Source: Rhodeus uyekii (lineage: Eukaryota; Chordata; Actinopteri; Cypriniformes; Acheilognathidae). From it: a stretch of 64,000 bases of DNA. Positions 20,700 through 34,520 of this stretch are shown in pieces. The stretch covers positions 292,001-356,000 of the forward strand of contig JAWRVZ010000154.1 in NCBI GenBank assembly GCA_037043235.1, in the 5' to 3' direction. Positions within the stretch are counted from its first letter, which is position 1. The number at the start of each line of letters is the position of its first letter. The position numbers and the translations under genes were made by a program. The notes under the pieces are model-generated. The model was not told the origin of the DNA and did not search any database. It saw only the letters and a program-made list of their open reading frames with translations.

Positions 20700-21430
20700 T
20701 ATCACGCATAAAAGATGTGAGAAAATCATGAGATTAACAGCCTACCGTCTAATATTTCACACATGTACACATAAATGGATCTTAATTCATCATGCCATTA
20801 TGCTCTCTGCACCTCCATCTTCCTCTCCTGGATATTTGTTATAGTATTAAATATTGATGCCGATGAATTACAGCGCACTCTTCACAACAATGTTGACGGA
20901 GCCATTTGCACCATTTGTGAACTTGGACTCTGAGATGACTTCCTTATTCTGCTGCTCTGAGATCAGGGTCTTCTCCAGTCGCTTTTTGGTCCTCGATCAT
21001 TGCTTTGAGACGTCTTCCCTTACACAAGAATATCAAGCAATGTGTTGATGATAATAATAATAATATTTAACAAATAATAATACATTTCTTGAGTACTACA
21101 GCATATTGAGATGTTTGCTGAAGGATCATCATATTATGCATAAAAGCTGTGAGAAATTCACGAGATTACCAGTCGACCGTCTAATATTTCACACATGTAA
21201 ACACAAATGGATCTTAATTCATGGTGCCATTATGATTGACAGGCCTTATACCTTAATCTTCTATTATGGTCTGAATTGTCTATGCTGATTAATTATTCTG
21301 CCCTGTTCACAATGGTGTCAAAAGTGTCACTGGTTCCACCATTTGTGAACTTATTCATCAGTCGCCACATCTTCTAGAGTTGCTTTTTGGTCCTTGATCA
21401 GTTTTAACAGTCATCTTCCCTTCTGTCACA
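20700..21430 (+). repeat. Tandem duplication, ~430-bp period, two units
   Basis: 'GCATAAAAG.TGTGAGAAA' recurs at 20706 and 21138. 'CCGTCTAATATTTCACACATGTA' and 'ATGGATCTTAATTCAT' follow in both. 'CACCATTTGTGAACTT...' recurs at about 20909 and 21337. The units are clearly diverged. A third copy of the second half lies at 24.23 kb. No coding sense is seen. Confidence 0.75.
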
Positions 21431-21839
21431 CCAGTTGAAGACATTAGCAAGAGTTTCCCCACAGGCTCTACTGTTTCGAGGATCAAGGGTATGACCTAGA
21501 TCGCCTTGCCCTTACGAAAGCACTCCAGCATCAACACCGGCCCAGCAGAACGCCCCTTTGACTGGAAAGTGAGAGATGCACCCATGATGGTGAAAGTGTT
21601 GTTTTAGAAGAGCAAAGGTTGAGAAGTTCACAAATAAACACATCTCAAACCTACTCCATCACAAGGACTTCCCATAGACACAGTCAGAAAGAACGAGTTC
21701 ACGTGTACAAGCCCGGGTTTTACAGTCGAGAAGTAAAACCTTCTTTTCTAGAAGTTCAGGCTATTATCATTCTGTCAAAGTCGAGACCTGTCCATGTGCC
21801 CATGTCAGAAAAGTATTAATTGTTGATATAAATGTCAAG

Positions 21840-22900
21840 ACGACTCCCATAATAATGGTTTTCCCATTGATTCTGAGTCACACTGGAGTGGACCGGATGA
21901 CTCAAGGATTGATGGAGTTCTGGTTAAAGTTCATTCATGCACTTTTTCGGTCTATGTCAACCCATTAGATGCTATCAAATAAAACTAAAAACTTGAACTG
22001 GCTCACTCAAGCTTAATACATTTTCTTGTGTTTGAAAGGTTTATAGCAAAACGGTCACATTGAGAAGTGTAAAGACCAAAATGATTGTCTTTACAGCGAT
22101 TGTTCTCTCAACTTCTCAGCTGCTGGTGAACTTGATTTAGCACCGGAGGCTCCATGGGAAATGTAATCTCTCGAGGGGCGTGCGGCATTGGGAAATCCCT
22201 CTGAACGCTTTTCCATGGTTGGGGTGTTTGCTGGATGGGAAAGAAGAGCTTTGATAACATCACAAGTACAGCCAGAGACTTTGCTACTACGTTCAGATCT
22301 AAAACATGTTATGTTACATGTAACTATGAGTAAAAAAACGTCATTTAATTAATAATGCTTCTCTTATTAATTCCAACTTCTCAGCCGATGGTGAACAGGC
22401 TTCATGGAAATTGTCTCCTGAGAATCTTTTCTGAAGTTTTCTATAGGTTGAAAGAGCATTGTTGCAGAATCCACATTTTATGGCATAATGAATTTAGCTT
22501 GGTTGGCTTTTCACATCGGGAAATTTGTCTCAAATAAATGGAAACGGTCCAACATAAAAATGGCTTTCTGACAAATTCCTGCTTTCTTCCTCGTGAGAGC
22601 TGGTAAGGAATCCCTTCTGAAGGTTTGAAGAGCACTGTTATATCAGAGAAAACAAATGTCTAAATAGCATGAATATAGACAGTCGAATTGGACTTATCTG
22701 CTGTATTTGAATCGCATCCATGTCCATTTCAAGGAATGTTATGAATCAAAGACAAAATTTTCAGTCATCCCAATTATAATGCGCTTCCGATTAATTAATC
22801 TTGTCAGTTGTCAGTGGCTTCATGAGAAAATTTTTCTCACAATGGCTGCTGAGAAATCCCTTCTGAAGGTTTTCTGAAAGAACACGGCTTTTTATGACAG
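21840..22900 (+). repeat. Degenerate tandem array, ~210-265 bp units
   Basis: Related blocks recur near 22111, 22377, 22590 and 22800: 'CTTCTCAGC.G.TGGTGAAC', 'GGAAATTGTCTCCTGAGAAT', and 'GAAATCCCTTCTGAAGGTTT(TCT)GA'. Units have drifted and have different spacers, so this is an old local expansion. Confidence 0.55.
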
Positions 22901-24230
22901 CTTTTGTCATAACATGACTATACGCAATCAAGTATGTTCGGCCTTACCTGTTATGTTTGGATATCAGCCTTGGGAAGACCTATCAACAAACCTCAGAATG
23001 CACTTATGCTCAGGAAGGTACACTAGCTGTTTCTTTGCTTAGAGGTCCGTAAACATGCTTGTGTTTGTGAGGTAAAAATCAGTCCATTTAAAGCACTTTG
23101 GAGCAATGGATCTGACCACCGTTCTCAAGACTTTGGAAGGATGAGGGCATTTTTCTTGATGTTCCTCTATAGCTCAGCCACATTCTCTTCTGAAGCTGAT
23201 CCCAACCCGTCCAGCAGAGGGAAACATAGCGCTTCTGTTTGGCAAGCCAGCGGGAAGAGAGCCTGATGCAGTCTCACCACACACATAACAAAGAGTGTTC
23301 CAAATCAACAAAGCGTGACTGTGTGGAGCCTTAGTTCAGCCACCAACTCATTTCAATCCTCAACGGGGGAAATTACGATTATTCCGTTATTATTGTTTGT
23401 TTTGTCTAAGGCGATCGAAAAACAGACGCATGTGTGCTCATCAGATGGTAGAGAGAACAATGTGGAGGGAGAGCCGGTTAATACTTCAAAGCTGGGTATT
23501 ATTGTATTTTTACGGAAGTTTATTATGACAATATGAGGAATCTCACGAGAGTGCCAGGCTCAACTGTCTCTTTGTGATGGAGCTTCTCTCCTCTAACATA
23601 TTAACATGGCCTTTCAGACCCTGCATATGCGCCGATGCTCTCTGTAACAAGGGAGCACTTACTATTACATGCCGGCGGGCCCTCGTAGAACAGACAGTGT
23701 CCCATCTGTTAGGAACAGAGTCCATGTGTATGTGTATGCGCTCTTTTTCCGCTTTCCAGGCAGTGTCATGGTGCTTACACTTAAATGAAGACCTGGTTCA
23801 GACGGGGGTGGGGGCACTTTTGAGAGTCGAGTAACTTGTTGCGACAGGTGCCAATGCTCATCATGTCATTCTGGATGTATGCACGATTGCAGTGTGGTCA
23901 GCTTCTCTATCTTTAAAGATGAGCTGACTGACTATTTACTGTTGACAGGGTAAAAAGGGAAGAGAAAACGCAGATCTCTTGTATCCATCCGTGGCTTGTG
24001 CTATCGAATCTCACTGAGATGATAGCTATGAAGTTAGAAAACATTTGACATTTGAAATTCACATTATTAAAATTAATCAGGAGGCGCAACACTGAATGAC
24101 AAAAACTGATATCAATTATTGATTATTAAAGTGAAAGGTGAAGACAGTTTCTCCAGAGCAGAGATTCAAAAACGCAGCCCTTCTGATGGACCCTACATAG
24201 TGTACAGAAAAATATATGAACTCGATGATG
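22901..24230. other. 1.3 kb without a recognisable gene
   Basis: The open frame at 23574-23834 has no domain I recognise. Nothing else is supported. Confidence 0.4.
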
Positions 24231-24400
24231 CTGATGAATTACAGCGCACTCCATTTCCACCATTTGTGAACTTGGACTCTGAGATGACTTCTTTATTCTG
24301 CTGCTCTGAGTTCAGTTGCTATGTCTTCTCCTGTCGCTTTTTGGTCCTCGATCATTGCTTAGGGACGTCTTCCCCTATAAAAGAATATCAAGCAATATTT
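24231..24400 (+). repeat. Dispersed third copy of the 20.86-21.04 kb unit
   Basis: 'GATGAATTACAGCGCACTC', 'CACCATTTGTGAACTTGG', 'CTGAGATGACTTC.TTATTC' and 'TCGCTTTTTGGTCCTCGATC' match 20862-21043 in order. It lies 3.4 kb downstream of the tandem pair and 67 bp before a MITE. Confidence 0.75.
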
Positions 24401-24466
24401 TGCACAGTAGTACAAAGAGATCTGTCATGGCATCTCTTGGAGTGTTTGGCATGGCTACTGCCAATA

Positions 24467-25110
24467 CAGTGGTACCTCGAGATACGAAATTAATCCGTTC
24501 CGAGGCGGCCTTCGTATAATGAGTTTTTCGTCTTCTGAATCTTGGAACACATTTTACATGTAAAATGGCTAATTCGTTCCAAGCCCTCCAAAAACACCCC
24601 ATTACATTTCATAATAAAGCTAAATTGACCGATAAACAATGAAATAACGTAAAATGTCGAAGCTTACCTTTCGAGTGAGGCTATCTCTGAAAGTGGCGGC
24701 AGAGGGGGAGGACAAACGGCAGTTAACGTACATACGTACACTTAACTTTACGAAAACATAAAAAATGTAAAGTTTGGGGTGCGGAGTGGCTGAGCTAAAG
24801 CACGCCAGCACGTACGTAGAGAAGATGCATGATGGGAGGGATGCTGTCCAATTAGAGAGAAGGATCTCATGGCTTGGCTAGCATCAGGAACCAATGGGAG
24901 AGCAGGAGGATGGTGGCGAGTCTACTATAACTAAGATGGCGGCGCAAGTTTCAAAATTGTTATGGGGCGAATCTCGGACTTTCAGAAATCTGTCGTATCT
25001 TGAAAATTTTTCGTATGTAGAGCAGTAAAATCAGTAAAATCAGTAAAGTCTTTGCTTTCGTAACTTGGATTTTTCATAAGTTGAGCCTTTCGTATCTTGA
25101 GGTACTACTG
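24467..25110. mobile_element. 644-bp mariner/pogo-type MITE, TA target site
   Basis: Left end CAGTGGTACCTCGAGATACG and right end the inverse of CAGTAGTACCTCAAGATACG, with 2 mismatches across ~23 bp, flanked by TA on both sides (24465-24466, 25111-25112). No transposase is present. A second copy lies at 53304-54273. The ends resemble the CAG...ACCTCG termini of pogo/Tigger-type Tc1/mariner elements; assignment to that branch is by resemblance only. Confidence 0.85.
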
Positions 25111-26815
25111 TACAAACACGTCACAGTGCTGTGAGCACGTAAGACATACTGCTGATGTACAATATAGCATACATGAATTACCTGTGGCAGATCTATACAA
25201 GTGGAGCTGGGGAGGGTGGAGGGTTTCTGAAAGTGCACTGCAACTGCATCAAGTATCTGAAGCTTGATCAGAACGCTCAGTACCGATACAGCAGGAACCA
25301 ATCAACTGTGCCTCATAGAGAAAGATGTGATTGCAAGCAGATTGACTTAAGAAGCCTATGCTAGAGTTTCATTACAGAACTCAGTATTTTGACAAAAAAA
25401 AAATAACATAGAACTATAAATATATGAACACACACACACACACAAATGTACATACATATACTGCATACAAAATATACGTACCTTGGGGATTTAAGAAGGT
25501 CCAGTCTGAATAAGAACGTTGATAAGAACATAAGTTACAAGGTTTTAGGTTTGACACTACAGAAAACACTTTAATCAAAAACTTAAAAATAATATTGGTG
25601 AGATATGCTTAATTTTACTATAAATATACACCCATGCCCCTATACAACCCGGCTTTTGCACTTTAGTGAAAACGTCTTCTCTAGAGTTGCATGTTCTCAT
25701 GAATATTGGTTGATTTCAGGACCATGGACAACACAGAGGAATACTGGCCGTACCTTCCATTAGTCAAGGGTTACCTAACTGAATAATATAGCTCAGCTCC
25801 TAATTTTTCATAAATAAATGCCTTTTTTTCAACCATTACCTTCAAACTTGGAAGGTGAAATTCTCATTAAGCCCCACTGATGGGAACAACCACCTCTAAA
25901 ACTTGCACTGTTTTGCATTTCACAGGTTTGTTTGATGTTTTCATTTTTACCCATTCATTTTCTCTCTCTCGCTCAACGTTTGGATGATTGTAGCAGAGAG
26001 AGTGAAAATCATATGTAGGCATTAAAACAGTCTCTGCATGGTACAGATAGGGTAGAGAATTAACGCCCATTTCACGGCATCGCAGCCGTGGCTGGACAGG
26101 GCTGGAGAGGTGCACAATGAGGATGGGAGAGGCCAGCTGCCCTGGAGACACTCAGTAATTGTGCTGCTATGAAGTGCAGGTAGGTGTGCAAATTACCAAA
26201 TGTGGCGTGTAAGCCCATTCGCTGGGGCTCCATCATTGTCACGCGTGTCCAAGTTTGCAACGTTTGGCGACAGAATATTATGCCCATTTTGTGGTTTTGC
26301 TTTGGCATGGATGGTCACTGCATAAGCTTTTAGAACAAATGCAACCTTCACAGAAAAACACCCTCAGCCAGCTGGAAGAATTTCATTCCTTTACCACGTC
26401 ATGGAAACTGGTGATCTTTTGCTGTTTCATGACTCCTCATGGTTCCCAATCAAGAAGAATCACTGGAGCTAAAGATCTCTGCATTAAGGTTACTCTATGG
26501 CACTGTTCTCTTAAAATTAATGTAATCAGGACCACATGAGAAGCTTTATATTTATCTGAAAAGACAGTTATCATACTACTATTCCAGTAACATATTTTCC
26601 AGTAAAAATTGTTTTTCCGCATAAAGTTTCCTCTGAATGCACACAAACACATACTTTAAATACACTGTTCCATGTAGACTTTCAAGAAGAATATCCATTT
26701 TTATACTGCACGTTATAATATTTTGATACCTATATATTGATACCTAACTATTTGTATTTAATACCTTGTAGCATTTTCATATGCCTCTTTTTCACTGTTC
26801 TTTTTGAGTCATTAG
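25111..26815. other. 1.7 kb without a recognisable gene
   Basis: It contains a short (CA)n at 25428-25444. The open frames at 25867-26308 have no known domain. Confidence 0.4.
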
Positions 26816-26817
26816 CC

Positions 26818-26877
26818 TCATTCTCTCACTCTCTTTAACTGACACCTTTCCTTCCTGTGATGCATTGCCTTTATTTA
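26818..26877 (+). repeat. 60-bp segment duplicated at 27331-27390
   Basis: 59 of 60 bases match a block lying inside the left arm of the fold-back MITE 450 bp downstream. Confidence 0.85.
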
Positions 26878-27041
26878 AGAATGTGGCACAGCAGCGTCCA
26901 CATGAAAGATTGCAGCGTGTCGGGTTGAAGCCGAAGGGCTGGCAAAAAATACCCACTGTACTGAATAGGGTTCCCTCAGCAAGGTGATTGCCACCACAGG
27001 GAGTGCCTGCCTGGGCCGAGCAGAGGGGTGAAATGACCAAG
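26876..27041 (-). CDS. Candidate terminal exon D (unidentified)
   Basis: On the minus strand a long pyrimidine tract ending TTTTTCTAG precedes position 27041. The frame that accepts one base from the preceding candidate exon stays open for 55 codons (WSFHPSARPR...AAVPHS). It then reaches TAA overlapping an AATAAA signal near 26873. The match of phase with exon C (27167-27218) is the main support. No domain is recognised. It may be fortuitous, and the left part overlaps a 60-bp sequence duplicated at 27331. Confidence 0.27.
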
Positions 27042-27166
27042 CTAGAAAAATGAAACAGAGATACAAAGACAAAGGAAGTAAATGTCCTGTGATACCCCCC
27101 AAGGCCCCTTTCTTTGGCACGTCACAATCTTGGCTCGTCACATGGGTTAGACTCACTTGGACTTAC

Positions 27167-27218
27167 CGAAGCTTGTAGGTCTGGAAGGTCGACGGGTTTG
27201 AGCCACCAACACGTCAAC
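27167..27218 (-). CDS. Candidate exon C, 52 nt (unidentified)
   Basis: The acceptor CTTGTTCTCTTTTAG and donor TTCG|GTAAGT both fit consensus well. The phase-0 reading VDVLVAQTRRPSRPTSF is open and leaves one base, compatible with exon D. Sequence content is basic and Ser/Pro-rich. No family is recognised. Confidence 0.3.
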
Positions 27219-27271
27219 CTAAAAGAGAACAAGATGACAGACAGAGTGGAAGTAGTCATGTATAATATATA

Positions 27272-27837
27272 GAACTGTGCAGAAGTCTTAGGCATTGCGG
27301 TATTTTCACCGCAAAAAAGGGGTTTAAGTCTCATTCTCTCCCTCTCTTTAACTGACACCTTTCCTTCCTGTGATGCATTGCCTTTATTTATTATATATCT
27401 TTTGCTGTTGTGTGTCAGTAGGAAATATCAGTTTACATTTCCAAACATTCATTTCGGCATTAATTGTAATAATTAGTCTGAGTCTGGCAACAGCCGGCGC
27501 TTCACACGGAGATCTGATCTCTCTGTGATTACATGAAGAAACAGAACAAACCGAGACAGACTAAATCCAGAAGAACTGCGTCAGTCTCTCGCAGTCTCTC
27601 TCAGACTTGATGATGGTGAGATCAGATCTCCATGTGAAGCACTGTGGAGCTGTTGTTAGACTCTTTGTGCAGACAGAAATCTCATTGAATTAGTACAAGT
27701 AATGCAAAAAGGGATGCTTTGCAATGGAAACGAATATTTCCTACTGCCATACTACAGCAAATGATAGAAATGACTGGCTTAAAATCCTTCTTTTATGGTG
27801 AAAATACTACCATGTCTAAGACTTTTGCACTCTACTG
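27272..27837. mobile_element. Fold-back Tc1-type MITE, TA target site
   Basis: The right end is the inverse of CAGTAGAGTGCAAAAGTCTT. The left end reads GAACTGTGCAGAAGTCTTAG, and TA flanks both. Beyond the TIRs the arms stay complementary inward: GTATTTTCACC, CAGTAGGAAATAT, and GAGATCTGATCTC versus GAGATCAGATCTC. The whole element can therefore fold into one hairpin. There is no transposase. The left arm carries an extra ~60-bp block (27331-27390) that the right arm lacks. Confidence 0.8.
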
Positions 27838-28630
27838 TATTTATATATATAAATATACACAAAGTATACATATGTGCTCTATACATTCAGTTTTTATATA
27901 CATTGCTCTAGAACGTCACACTTTCTCACAAGATATGAATTGAATTCCATGTGAAAAAGTCTTGTATTACCCCATAATGATCAGAAAAACTGACACAAAG
28001 ATGTTGATTTTTATCTTCCTCTGAGCCATGTTAGAAGCATTTGTTCAATTCTTAGCCGTGTTTCACATGCATGCTATTGTATTATGCATAAACCACTTTT
28101 CAGGCATATATGTGTATATTAGACCATCTCTTAAGATCCCTGTGTGTAAAGGTTCATGGATTCTCGTTAAAGTTGCATATCAGTTATGAGGACCTTCTGC
28201 CGGATCGATTGAATGAATAATGGAAAACCATATACCATGTATCATATATCCTCTAAGATCCATTTGTGCTCTTTATATCTGAAGTACTCTGTCTGTTCGG
28301 CTGTAGGGAAAGACACAGCAGAAGACACGTTTAACAGGACTTAGATATTGCAGTCACATTTCCACAAGGTTACAGTTATCGGTTTGCCAATTGTCAACGT
28401 ATTACCCTTGTGCTTCCATCTATTTAGAGAAAAACTATATGTGACTGGAATAATAGCATCATAACTGTCTCTTCAGATGACATACGTCTCACATTGACAT
28501 TGGAAAAAAATTAAAAACACACTTGTCATGACAATCTGTTATATGTGCTGTCACATTGAAAAGATGGATGCCTCCAAGGTAATGAATCTGACAGCAGAGG
28601 TGTAAAAGAGAAAAAATAAAACAAATACTT
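27838..28630. other. Non-coding stretch
   Basis: AT-rich with no protein-like frame and no element end. Confidence 0.4.
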
Positions 28631-28632
28631 AC

Positions 28633-28687
28633 TGACACCATCTTGGCCTGGGTCAGAGCCCGTCAGCGAGGCACGTCTATCTGAAAC
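28633..28687 (-). CDS. Candidate exon B, 48 or 55 nt (unidentified)
   Basis: The donor TCA|GTAAGTA is strong. Tandem acceptors (CCAG at 28688 and TTTCAG at 28681) are weaker. Both give the same open reading, (VS)DRRASLTGSDPGQDGV. Its phase at the upstream side fits either version of candidate exon A. It does not splice in frame directly to exon C, so an exon would be missing between them or the two are unrelated. Confidence 0.25.
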
Positions 28688-29053
28688 CTGGTCCAATATG
28701 GAAGCAAACGCAGCTCAGCTGTGAAATTAGAGCCCACAGTGTCCCGAGAACTCCTGTGCTGCAAACCGTCCATCTTTCTCCGGTCGACCTTCCTGAAAAT
28801 CACAGTCCTGCCCTTCTTTCACACGAAGAGGGATGTCAGTCATGCAATCTGAATTGAAAGAGCTCCACTGGGGCCACCTGTGGATGCGGTGTATCAAAAG
28901 ATGTCAAGATCTTTATTTCTTCCATGGCGGGCTGGTATGATGGGGAAGTGAATTCTGCACCCTGTTGGTTTTGAGATTTGATAGAGTGCTTGTACACACT
29001 CAGAGATGTCTCGCAGTCTCCTCAAATACTATACAACGTTTGTTTGTTTTCAG

Positions 29054-29104
29054 TCTGCGAGCAGGTACTCGACACGCCTGATGTATGAAAACAAATACGC
29101 AGAG
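29054..29104 (+). CDS. Candidate 51-nt microexon, plus strand
   Basis: TTTGTTTGTTTTCAG precedes and GAG|GTAAGTGG follows, both near-consensus. The 17-codon phase-0 reading (SASRYSTRLMYENKYAE) is open and the other two frames are closed. No gene is recognised. It lies on the opposite strand from candidates A-D, so not all can belong to one gene. Confidence 0.28.
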
Positions 29105-29164
29105 GTAAGTGGATGAAGATTTGCTGGCGTGTCCTAAAGTTTGATGAAAGGACCGAAAAAAAGA

Positions 29165-29262
29165 CTCGCTTCACCCAAAAATAATTTGTTCACCTTCATG
29201 TCGTTCAAATCCTCTATGACTCTTTCTTCCGAGGAACTCAAATAAGGTAGTAATATTTTTTT
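29165..29262 (-). repeat. Fragment of the cyprinid 'TTCACCCAAAAAT' repeat
   Basis: 'CGCTTCACCCAAAAATAA', 'TGTTCACCTTCATGTCGTTC' and 'CTTCCGAGGAAC' match, inverted, the right end of the family at 5535-5770. Confidence 0.6.
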
Positions 29263-29439
29263 TTGTCCTCATGATGAAACTATTCAATGTTTTGATGAGC
29301 AAATACAGAAACACTCTTTAAAATATCAAAATCATAGCCAATCAGAACATATCTGAGGCTTAGTATTCATTTAGACTTATTGGCTCGGTTTCACAGACAG
29401 GGCTAAGATTAAGTCAGGATTAGGCCTTAATAATTCATT

Positions 29440-29690
29440 ACATTTAAATAGCGCTTTATCAAAGTCTCTCAAAGTGCTTATATGAACGGGGGAGGGGGGG
29501 GGGGGGGAATCTCCTCACCCGCCACCAGAGTGCAGCATCCACCTGGATGATGCGACGGCAGCCATATTGCGCCAGAACGCTCACCACACACTAGCTTATT
29601 GGTGGAGAGGAGACAGAGAGATGAAGCCAATCAGAGAATGGGGATGGTTAGGAAGCCATGATGGACAAATAGTTCAATTAGGACATTTAA
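29440..29690 (+). repeat. Dispersed teleost repeat with (G)n tract
   Basis: 'TCAAAGTGCTTATATGAACGGGGGA', a G-run at 29493-29507, then 'ATCTCCTCACCCGCCACCAG', 'CACCTGGATGATGCGACGGC' and 'GCGCCAGAACGCTCACC'. I recognise this as a widespread fish interspersed repeat. No termini are assigned. Confidence 0.55.
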
Positions 29691-32779
<3,089 letters not shown>

Positions 32780-32857
32780 CCGCTGTGCTTGTTGGGTCAT
32801 CTTTAAAACGGGAGTATATATCATCAAAAAATGAGTCCAGATGCCTAACTTATGTTC
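32780..32857 (-). CDS. Candidate exon A, 78 (or 65) nt, unidentified
   Basis: TTTTTTCTCTTTCAG precedes 32857 and CGG|GTGAGT follows 32780 on the minus strand. From that acceptor the phase-0 reading EHKLGIWTHFL...QQAQR is open for 26 codons. A second acceptor 13 nt downstream (TAG, exon start 32844) would give HLDSFFDDIYSRFKDDPTST, which looks even more protein-like. That frame is closed from the first acceptor. Both variants fit the phase of candidate exon B. Confidence 0.33.
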
Positions 32858-34069
32858 CTGAAAGAGAAAAAACTTCAGAATAGTATGTAACCTCTTTTTG
32901 GAAATTTCTCTTTTATTCATGTAAAAAACATGCAAGTCCTTGTTTACTAGCTGACATACATTGCACTTGTGTCAAAACGTATTTAAAAGAGACAATGTTC
33001 TTGGTTTGGCGCGCTTGCTCATCAAATCTCTCATCAGCCTTCATTTTCCCCGTCGTCTTTGGACAATTTGCGTGCCATTGTCTCCGTTCTTGCTCTTGTC
33101 TTCTTTCTGACATTTCATTCGATTCCACTCAGACCTTCCTTTTATTTTTCTCTCTCTTGCACTCTCTCTCCAACAGCCCCTCTCTCAAGGATGTGAGGTT
33201 GATAAATGGAGCTAATTGTTGTAGTGGCGGCTCCTCTGATGCAGGTGGTCTAATCAGACTGAATAGGAAAGGCCTTAGGGAGGCCATTACCCTTCCTATT
33301 GTCTGAGAGGACAGCGGGACACAGCGGCGAGCCTGCTCTCTCCCAGGGGGCCGGAATCACTCTCTGACACGGTCCTCAGGCTTCTAGAAAACATCAGATG
33401 GCACCATGTGATCCACAGGTCTCCTTGTGAAGACTCACTGCGCTCAGATCAGCCTTTGCCCTTTTTGCCCACCATAATAGCTGAAAAGGAAGAAAAACAC
33501 CCTGGGCCCTTTCGCCATGCCGTTTTGCTAGGAATCATGGGGAATGTCTATTTCAATCAGCTCTATTTTTAGCAGGGGGCCGGTGATATGTAATTTCATC
33601 ACCAAATCTGTCAAGATTCACAATGTTAACCTTGATTACGAGAGTTTGTGCTTCTGTTTGTGACCTTGTGTAGTTTTACTATGTTTTAATGGCTGGTTTG
33701 AGTGCTGATGTAAGGAAAACACACAAAATTGCAATTTATGACAAGGCAAGCTGAAAATTATGGGCCTCAAACCTCTTATAAATAGTCCATAATCATCTGT
33801 ATGCACAATAACTATCATCATCCAGGCTTTTCATCCAGCGGATTCTAAACACTCAAACAAATGCTGCCTTTATATCACAGTGTTTATGATAAAACTTATT
33901 ACGGCAATAATTACTAAGCATTGTTAACAAACAAAATGCTTATAATGAAATTATTTAGTGGAACTGCATGCATTTTCTAATGACTCATTCACTGCTATTG
34001 TTATTAGTTATGTTTTAGAAAATTACACATTTATATGAACACTATAATAAAACTTACATTAACTTACAG
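32858..34069. other. 1.2 kb without a recognisable gene
   Basis: The block 33170-33440 has balanced base composition and no repeat signature, so it is a possible conserved non-coding element. The open frame at 32995-33306 is not recognised. Confidence 0.3.
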
Positions 34070-34520
34070 GGATATTCAACCCAAAAATTAACATTATTTA
34101 CTCATTATCAAGTTTTTATAAATGCATATGCAGTTATTTATTTCTGAAAAATAATTAGTGACAGTTTATAATGATAACAGCTGGAAAAAAAGGACAAACA
34201 ACAAATAACCCAATATAGTTCAGCCAAAAACGAATATTTTGTAAATATTTACTCATCCATATGTCATTTCAAATGCATATGCAGTCATTTTCCCCTTGTG
34301 AAACATAATTAGCGTGTGTTTATAGTTATGACAGCTGTCCAAAAACACAATAAAATAGCCAAATAACTTAGTCAAAAAATATTTTGTAAGTATTTTCTCA
34401 CTCTCATGTCGTTCCAAATGCCGACAGAGTTATTTTTTTCTATGCAACAGCAGCTCTACAGCAGTTCGTGGAGATGAAATGTGTCCAAAATATCCAAAAA
34501 CACCATAAAATAACAAAAAA
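34070..34520 (+). repeat. Three degenerate tandem units, ~145 bp each
   Basis: Blocks start near 34076, 34218 and 34367 with 'TTCA(A/G)CCCAAAAA'-like starts, then 'TATTTACTCAT...' and 'AAATGCATATGCAG(T)', and end with 'CAGCT(G)...AAAACAC.ATAAAATA'. They resemble diverged, tandemly multiplied copies of the TTCACCCAAAAAT cyprinid repeat. Confidence 0.55.
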
